Shown here piece after piece: positions 56,531-64,000 of a DNA stretch of 64,000 nucleotides. The stretch lies in NCBI GenBank assembly GCA_023846275.1, contig CM043870.1, positions 16,662,385 through 16,726,384 of the forward strand, given 5' to 3'. The notes under the pieces are model-generated. The model was not told the DNA's origin, searched no databases, and saw only the letters and a list, made by a program, of their open reading frames with translations. Made by a program: the position numbers and the translations under genes. Origin of the DNA: Vanilla planifolia. Its lineage: Eukaryota; Streptophyta; Magnoliopsida; Asparagales; Orchidaceae. Position 1 is the stretch's first letter. Each line of letters opens with the position of its first letter.

Positions 56531-57554
56531 CATGTAATTTGTTTATTATTCTTATCTTATAAATATGCAAGGTTAATATGTGATATCATTTATTAAAGTT
56601 CAATTAATTAGAAATTAAAAAAATATGAATTAACTACAAAATGTTTAAATTATACTGATTGTGTAGTATATTACTATTGTACCTATATGACTAATTCATT
56701 TATGAGATCAAATAGATAAAGGAACTTTAAAATTTTGTATTTGTGTGGGTTTAATTGCATTTGTATTTTGCAATATTTTTCATTATGCAACAAAATATTA
56801 GTCTTAACAAAGGAGATATGTATGTTTAAGAGAATAATTATTGGTATATAATATGATATTAGTTATTGGACTTGTATGATCCTTTTGACACAAGATATTG
56901 GTAGAAGAAAGAAGGGTTCATATAATATGATATCATCTATACAAATTGTATGATTGTTATAAAACCCAAGGGTTGTATAATGTTCCTTAAACAAACGTGA
57001 AGTTTAGCAACTTTATATAATATGATCATAGTCATCATTATTGTATGAAGTATATTAAACCAGAGTAGTATAATTTTAGACTTAAGAGACATATATAGAG
57101 TTAAAAATCATCATACAAAATGGCATATCATACTTGTATTATTCTTATGACACCCAAAAAGTAAAAAGTGACACTTAGGCATATGAAAGCTAAACATCAT
57201 AGTACAATACAAGGGCTTTGTCACACCTGTATGATCTTATATTAATAGCGTGATAGACTAGTCAAACAAGTCTGAAGGGTTGGATGATCACCATATTATA
57301 ACCATGATAGAATTTTATCCTTGGAGCAGATAATGCAACTAGTGTAGAAAATATACATAATAGCTAGTTTGATTGAATTTTGGGAATCTTTTATTTAGCC
57401 ATTAGAGGATTGCTTGGAGCCAATGGGGTGTGTTGTAATTTATATGAAGATTGTACTAATGATCATTTGTATATCCTTAAGAAATGGATTCACTTAAAAA
57501 TTATCATTACAATCAAAAAGGAAGAGCAAGGACACAAGATTCTTTTGAATCATT
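56531..57554. other. AT-rich LTR-like DNA without genes
   Basis: No coding motifs. It contains palindrome half sites (TATCATACTTGTATTA at 57125, GACTTGTATGATCC near 56869) like the sequences next to the gypsy elements. Near 57396 a CCATTAGAGGATTGCTTGGA block resembles the solo LTR near 10755. Confidence 0.4.
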
Positions 57555-57925
57555 AACCCTTGCACCACTTATTTGATAGCAATAAAACCATTGTATTGTT
57601 ATTATTAATATCTTTTCTTAAGTTTTTTTAGATTATTTATCTCAAGAACAATAGGTTAATAATATGAAAAACTTCATCAATTGGCTTGAGGAGTTGAATA
57701 ATAATGTTTTTACTTTAAAACTTTCACAAGGAGAAACAAAAACTTCACCAACATTTGAAAAAGATTTGTATTGAGAAATCTTTATTGACATTATAATGTT
57801 AAACCTATAACAACTTTCTTCAGGAATCAAGATATGGTGAGATTTAAATGAGTGTTTAAATAATTTCTAATATATTTTTCACTCATGAAGTTAGTTTTTA
57901 AGGCATGAATCTCATCTAGATTGAT
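57555..57925 (+). repeat. Diverged direct repeat, copy 2
   Basis: Partner of 56065-56530, about 1.5 kb away. It lacks the tandem duplication. Confidence 0.55.
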
Positions 57926-60890
57926 TTATATATATATTTTTTACCATAGAACATTGCATGTATAATGGCCCACATCAGCTATTATTGCATAACTAAGTTG
58001 GAATTAAAGAGTGATTGAATTGAGTAAGGAATGTATTGTTTGTACTAATCACATTAATATGATAACCTCCTCATATAATATAACTAGTTAATATATTGGT
58101 TGAAGAGAGTCATTCAAGGGTGATCCTAGGCTAAGTGGACTCAATAAATTGGTCATACATGTACTACACCCTTATCATACAATTACATTATTATTTTTTC
58201 CAATTGGTGATTATTGAGGTTTAAAGTTATTTATCATCATGCAATACCATACATCCAATAGTGTTTGTTTAATACATTCTTCAATAGAATTAGACATAAG
58301 TTTGGGCTGATCACTATTAATTATGATCTAGATTTTTTAATGAAGATTTATTGCATAAGAATGTGTTACAAGTATTATCGAGCACAATTTGATGAGGTCA
58401 TGATCGACCACATTGCTATAGTAGCTAGGTTGAGAATTTGTGTGTGAGGAGAGTGGTACTATAGTAATGGTGGGGAGATGACTTTCATTTTATGATTGGT
58501 TGGGACAACTATTTCGTCTCAGACTGATGATGATGCACCAAAGTTGTAGCAAACATTCTGATTTGATACAACACTTGCTTTGTAACATATAATGTTGTTG
58601 TGACATTACAAAGTTTGGATGACATATTAGTCTAATGTGTTGCATCATTTCATAGGTACCATTATGCTAACTTTATATTCTTCTATTGTAGTAATTTGAT
58701 ACAATCCTAGGAGTCTAAGTATGAAGGAGTGCTTGAATTAATAGTGTTTACATTGAATGGTATACGTGTTTGATGTAGAATGTTCCATCATCGCCATTGT
58801 CCAATGCCACATATATGTCTTTCCATGTAAAAACTTGCTCGCTAAATAGCTAAGCAGTAACATAGTGGAATGATGTTGATTTAAATTGAATAGTGTAGGC
58901 CTTATAAGTGTATTAATCTAAAGTGATATCTAAAAGTAGCACGTATGATTTGTATTATCATATAAGTACAATCATATTATTAGTATATTAATAGTTAAGG
59001 ACTCAAGTTATGAGCATATTGAAATTTTTCATACCAATACAATATTAATTTCATGCTAGTACGATACATTTTCCCAAAAAGACCTAATGATACCAAATAA
59101 GTGGCAAACCTCATTAATGAGCAATAAGAATGATTAGCTTGCACACACTAGAGCAAAGACAATATGAACAATAAATATGAGAAATCTAAAAAGGGCAACA
59201 TGAAAAGATACCCATCTAATACATCATAGCTAAGAGAGGTCTAGAAGCAAAAAATGAGTCTCTTTGTATGCTACGTTTGCAACCTCTTTGATGGTATAGA
59301 AATGAAGTATTTGGAAAGTGGTTTAGTGACACTAATCTTGAGTGAAGTAATTAACAAAGAAAAGGCCACATGAGCATAAATAAAAAGCACTAGACAATCT
59401 TACTAGATACTCACATGTAATCTAAAGTAAGAAGATAATTTTACATGAAAAGGAGATCCAAAAGTACTAAGAAAACTTAATCATAAGAAATATAAAAGGA
59501 AACAAAAATATGAGATTTACATGCAAGAGTTATCAAGTAAGATTTTGGTGACAAAGAATTTTGAGCCATATCTTTAATGGTGGTGCGAGAATGGAGAACC
59601 AGTATGTTGGTAGTGGAAGGAAGTTATTGTAGCTTAATAAACAATAAACTAACATGGTGACTTGTTGGTCGGGCCTTAAACCCCTCCTCCCAGTATCGAT
59701 GTCTCAACAAATCAAAATATTGAAGTTCTTGTTATGATCAATCTTAAGACCTTAATAAGATGCAAAGGAACAAAAATGAAAGCTTTCTTCATGAAAAAGA
59801 TGTCCTTTATATATAAGGGTAGGCCTCCCTTTTTATTGATAGATTAGGGTAACATTGGTAAAAACACTTGAAAAAAGACAAATAAAAAAATTAAATACCT
59901 CAAATTTTATCATTATAATTCATTCTCAAATATCTTTCTAAAACTCTCTTAGCCTTGAGCAGTTGATCAACAAAGCATGGAATGAATAGATTCAACATGT
60001 ATGTTAGTGGTTCAATCAGTTAAGGTTTGATAAACAGGCATGAATCTTAGGGGATTTTGCAGGTCAGTAGGCACAAAAGTTTGTCTAATGTCATAGGTCA
60101 AACTTAGTACTGAACTATGGGAATTCAAGTCACTAGGTCAATGGATCTAAGACAAAAATAAGTTGAAGGTCAAATTAGAATACATTGACAAAAACAAATC
60201 ATATGTTGGATTTTGCAACACATTTTTTCTTATGATGCAACCAATCTATGCACTAGTCCATGTATTTAGTTGGCCACCATTCACTTCCTATGCTTGACAT
60301 TGAAATAGGAAGTTGTGCTCTCCTAATCTAATCATGCCCTATTAAATTAAGAATTAATGCATACCAAGGTAATAAAACAAAGCATGCATCACATGTTTTC
60401 TTATTATCTGGAGAGAAATTTGATAACTATCATGTATTATTTACAAAATAGTTGATTTTAAGTATCTGCCATGCTTCTATATTTAGGTGTAAGACATCAA
60501 ATTTCTACATTTTAAATCGTGTCAAGGTTTACATCATTTGGAAGTCTTTCTTCTTCTTGGTTTGAGCTTGCAATTTTCCTTCTTTCTTTCTTGTTGGTTA
60601 TCTTCCCTTTGCTTCTCTCAAGTATGTCTTTTTTAATGCATGTATGTTAGGTTTTGCTAAAAATTTCAACCTTTATTGTAAGCTAAACATTATATGATCA
60701 TTGAATTATACTTAAATCATGAAATGTTTGTTATGCTAGCTTATATTTCTCCTTTTATATCCTTATCTAATTATTCAAGCTTCTAGGGTTTCATAAAATC
60801 TTTACTTTCTTCTTTCCATAATCAGCTCAATCTAAGTCATTTCTAACACTTGGATTTAGGGTAATTTAATTCTTAATGGTCAAGATCAAA
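57926..60890. other. AT-rich DNA, no gene recognised
   Basis: There is no domain in any frame. A TATATATAAG promoter-like motif at about 59810, followed by GGTAGGCCTCCC, suggests that another old LTR lies at about 59.1-60 kb, but I found no partner copy. Confidence 0.3.
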
Positions 60891-61610
60891 ACCAAATAAA
60901 TACAAAACTCAATTTATTAAACATCTATGAATCACACTAATACTATACCTATCTCAAACTAATTGATGAGACAAATCTACTAGTACTAGCTAATAGTTCT
61001 ACTCATCATAATTACATAATTAGCTATTTGTACTTTTAAGATACTTTGCACACTAGTCACCCTTTGTAACCTGTTGATTCTCTTATGTGATGTCTTTTGA
61101 GTTGATCATACTTATATGATTGTGATAGTTTCCTTTCTTATTATCATACTTGTATAACACCTTGCCATTATACAAGTACATTCATAATATTGCTTAAATT
61201 GAATCTCCACTTTCTCTATTAGCATCCTTGGATGATGGAGTAATCAGCTTGTTATGACCACTCACAAAGATTTTCTCATGCACACCTGCCTTTTTCTTGT
61301 ACTAAATCACATTGTATGATGTGTAGTATGGTTCAATTGACTATCGAGTGTAACTGGCCTAAAGGCTCATGTTACTATCATACTTGTATGATAAATATGA
61401 AACACTTATGTGAAAAAATTTTTATTTTTTCATATTGTAATGTATATTTTTTTCTAATATTTTAATATACAATATTCAAAACTGAGCATTCAATAAGTTT
61501 TTCATCCCACAATATACCATACAATCTTTTACCATTGTATTATACTATTCTCATCAAACATAATTGCAACAAATTAACTTTACTAATCAAAATTTGTAGG
61601 AATTTTATTA
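60891..61610 (-). repeat. Probable 3' LTR of the minus-strand gypsy remnant
   Basis: It lies directly beyond the 3' end of the gypsy remnant at 61611-62420 in element orientation. It carries the best palindrome of the window (61376-61393) and further TATCATAC/GTATGATA sites (61105, 61142). Confidence 0.45.
61376..61393. repeat. Palindrome TATCATAC-TT-GTATGATA
   Basis: Perfect 8-bp inverted arms around TT. Single arms or imperfect copies of the same palindrome recur in several AT-rich blocks of the window (see findings). Confidence 0.85.
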
Positions 61611-62420
61611 ACTAATTCTCCTCACCTTAATTTAGATTTTGTCCTCACAATTAGGAAAATAAGGTTAGGCCACTTGCACCAAATTTCATTGTCTTTAACC
61701 TCTCGCTTATAATATGGTCTTGAGGTTCTTATACTTTTTAGCATTCTCTAGACAGATTCATCTTGTTATTTTGAGCTTCTCTTAGCAAGCAATCCTTGAA
61801 TTCCTAGAGCTAAAGTACACCTCACCTATCATAATAGGTTAAAATGTCATCCCTAATAAGGAAGCTCTTAAACCCCTTCAATTGTACTCAAGTAAGCACC
61901 CCTGAAGTTTAGGATCTTCCTACTAAAGTGTGCTTAGTCATTCTAACCATTTAGCCTCAATGTTAAGACCATTGAGTTGAGTCATCAAACTTTGGATTTC
62001 TAATTGATTAGGCACTTGGTTGATTTCAAACATGGCTTTCTTCTCCAATCTCTTTAAAAGAATATACCTAAGAACGAAACCTTTATTGAAGGCATCTACT
62101 ATTGAGTTGGCCTTAGTCTCTCAATATTTTATTTTCAAGTTATATTATTTAATAAGCTCTATTTTAGAAGGATATACTTAAGGCTTACCATACTCCAATA
62201 AGGTCAAAACTAGAGTCAATCGACATAATAGCCTTAACAAAGTCACAGTATCAAGTAAATCGAGAAATTACCAAGTTTCGCTATAAAGAAGGCCTAAGTT
62301 CATATAGATCTCATAATGATTTTCCTTTGAAGTCACTAGCTTTAATGCATAATGTGCAAGATAAGCAAATATGGTAGAATAATATAACATAGACATTTGT
62401 CTCTAGCTCAAATGAGTTAG
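61611..62420 (-). pseudogene. Gypsy RNase H end and integrase zinc region, decayed
   Basis: Minus-strand reading gives IELIK, YNLKIKY, then TKANSIVDAF near 62.14-62.08 kb, matching the end of gypsy RNase H (...ELIKDYDLxIxYHPGKANVVADALSR). About 62.0-61.8 kb gives fragments of the linker (LEIQSLMTQLNGL), and KREAQNNKMNLS near 61.79 kb resembles the LxEAHxxxxSIHPG zinc motif. At 61.62-61.65 kb GTGAGGACAAAATCTAAATT then AAGGTGAGGAGAATT matches the usual element end (GAGGACGAAAT...purine tract). The integrase core is deleted. Many stops. Confidence 0.6.
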
Positions 62421-62429
62421 CTCCATATT

Positions 62430-64000
62430 GATTTGAGCCTCAACTATCCTTGGCACATAACAATATCTAAAAGCTACCATGAATTTACTCCAAAGAGTCA
62501 CTATTTGAAACATCCCCAAACATGGAATGTTGTTGACCATAAAACCAAGTAGATACTTATCCATTGAGAACCAAGGCTACTAGTATAACCATCCATTCAA
62601 TTGGGCTCCCCAATACATAAAAAAACCATAAATGTACATAAGCTTTATTCAATAAATTGGAAAGAGTTAACATGAAGATAGGTATAGAAGCTAGAAAAGT
62701 TTTGATAAGGATAAATTTTCCCCCTAAGGATAATAATTTTTGCTACTAATCTACAATTCTATTATTTATCTTATTGAGTATTTACTAATAGTGTAAAGCT
62801 ATTTTCATTCCTTTAATCAAAGCAATACCTAAGTAATTGAATAGGAGAATGCCTTTACTAAATCCCATTAGACTACAATGCTAATGACTCTTTCTTGAAT
62901 TACCATTATTTCCACATATGGCAAAACTCTTTATGGATTAATAATTAGTCATTAACCATCTTGAAATTCTCCTAGGAATTTCATCACATTTGCAATAGAT
63001 CTTTTAACCACATGTATGAAGATGATAAAGTCATCTATGTAGCATAAATGAGTTACCTATGGACAACCTTTAAGGATTATATAGTGAAATGCTTTGCCTT
63101 GAGTAGTTTATTGAGCCCCCTACTTAAAGCTTCACCACTAACAATAATAATAGAGGAGATTAAAGGATTACCTTATTTGAATTTGGAAGCCTAAAAATAT
63201 CCACTTTTTTCCATTGATAGAGAGGGATATTCTACTGAATTCCATTATTTTCATGACTATTTTAATAAAATTTATAACCAAACCAAATTGCTAAATAACA
63301 TAGCATAAGAAATCCCAAGACAAGGTACCAAATGCATTCTTAATGTCTAGCTTTAAAATACAAATGCTTCCTCTAGCCTTCTTATTGATGGAATGTCATT
63401 TCCCAATAATATGTTTTCTACAATGTTCTTACCACTAACAAATGCCTCTTACTCCAAAAAAAAATTAAGATTGGTATAATTGATTACAATATGTTGACAA
63501 TTACCTTAGTTTATATTTTTCTATAAAGTTGGATAAACAAGTAAGCCAAAAAACTTAGAGAGTTGTGGGTCCTCTTTTTTCTGAATAAGCATAATATTAA
63601 CCCTAGCTAATGCAATTGGAATTGACAAACCATTCATGAAATCTCTGGCTTCCCTTAGAAAATTATTAGCAATGATATGCTTACATTGAGAGAAGAAAAT
63701 CCTATACAATACATTTGGCCTGATGTACTTTGATGATCCATGTCCCAAACAATCTATTTTAACTCCTTAAGAGTAACTGCTCTTATGAGAAAATCATTGA
63801 TTACTTGGGACACTTCTGTAATAATAGTATTTAATAATTTGTGCACGTTAATAGAAGACAAAGCTAACAAAAAATCTTTAAAATGTTGCATAACAATATT
63901 AGTTATGTGATTCTCTTCTATTATATAGTTTCCACTAATGTCCTTAATTTGTGTTATTATGAGTTTACTTTATTTCTTCTTAACTACAATAAGAAAAAAT
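62430..64000 (-). pseudogene. LINE reverse transcriptase, partial, runs off the window
   Basis: Minus-strand reading gives ALARVNIMLIQKKEDP (63.61-63.56 kb; pattern: ...LIPKxExP) in an open stretch of 75 codons. A GKALSRG-like palm entry (cf. MExLSRxLN) comes near 63.13 kb, then THLCYIDDFIIFI at about 63.05-63.01 kb. Here the catalytic YIDD (63041-63030) is intact, unlike in the other two LINE copies. SKGILLFNYLGIALIKGMK (62.85-62.79 kb) is the YLGxPL block, and LGGKFILIKTFLASIPIFML (62.74-62.68 kb) is the thumb. LWSKFMVAF near 62.49 kb is close to the end. The endonuclease would lie beyond the right edge. Frames are broken between blocks. Confidence 0.78.

Noticed and set aside
57642-58447. 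Short frames at 57642-57830 (minus) and 58265-58447 (plus)
   Set aside because: No motif, AT-rich composition, within repeat-like DNA.

Overview
The window looks like nuclear DNA of a flowering plant, from a gene-poor, repeat-dense (probably pericentromeric or otherwise heterochromatic) region. It is very AT-rich. I found no host protein gene, rRNA, tRNA or CRISPR array. Everything recognisable is a retrotransposon: Ty1/copia (Sirevirus-like), Ty3/gypsy, or LINE (plant L1 type). Most are old and full of stops and deletions. Domain calls come from motif reading by eye; no database search was run.

Centrepiece (17.76-26.26 kb): a structurally complete, young Ty1/copia element on the + strand with Sirevirus hallmarks. 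It has two 1791-bp LTRs (about 21 mismatches by eye), a 5-bp target duplication GTAAC, a primer binding site matching initiator tRNA-Met, a 539-aa Gag with two CCHC knuckles, a 1008-aa Pol (protease, integrase, reverse transcriptase, RNase H), and several polypurine tracts before the 3' LTR. Gag and Pol are open but lie in different frames that do not overlap. There is no env-like ORF. The element sits inside a much older gypsy element on the - strand (15.62-28.20 kb). Its LTRs are only about four-fifths identical, it has lost most of its RT-RNase H, and its polyprotein continues across the insertion point.

Left part (0-15.6 kb): the 3' end and LTR of a decayed Sirevirus (1-1657); a LINE on the - strand (about 1.66-5.07 kb); a long gypsy-type LTR (about 5.38-8.77 kb); a decayed copia RT-RNase H on the - strand (8.8-12.0 kb) split by a solo LTR (9.85-11.56 kb); and LINE fragments on the + strand with an LTR piece between them (12.4-15.2 kb).

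Right part (28.2-64 kb): a (TA)57 tract; an old Sirevirus-like element with both LTRs but only 1.8 kb of interior (28.45-33.7 kb); a gypsy element on the + strand (about 33.9-41.4 kb) whose flanking repeats do not visibly match; a LINE on the + strand (42.0-46.05 kb) whose likely 3' part reappears at 51.5-52.6 kb; AT-rich LTR-like DNA; a gypsy remnant on the - strand (54.0-55.7 kb); a near-perfect 110-bp tandem duplication (56.2 kb); a gypsy RNase H/integrase remnant on the - strand (61.6-62.4 kb); and a LINE RT on the - strand running off the right edge with its catalytic YIDD intact.

I did not find a novel gene system. The interest lies in the insertion layers, the Gag/Pol frame arrangement, the GC-rich repeat-bearing LTR island, and a dispersed palindromic motif that recurs in AT-rich LTR-like DNA beside gypsy coding remnants.
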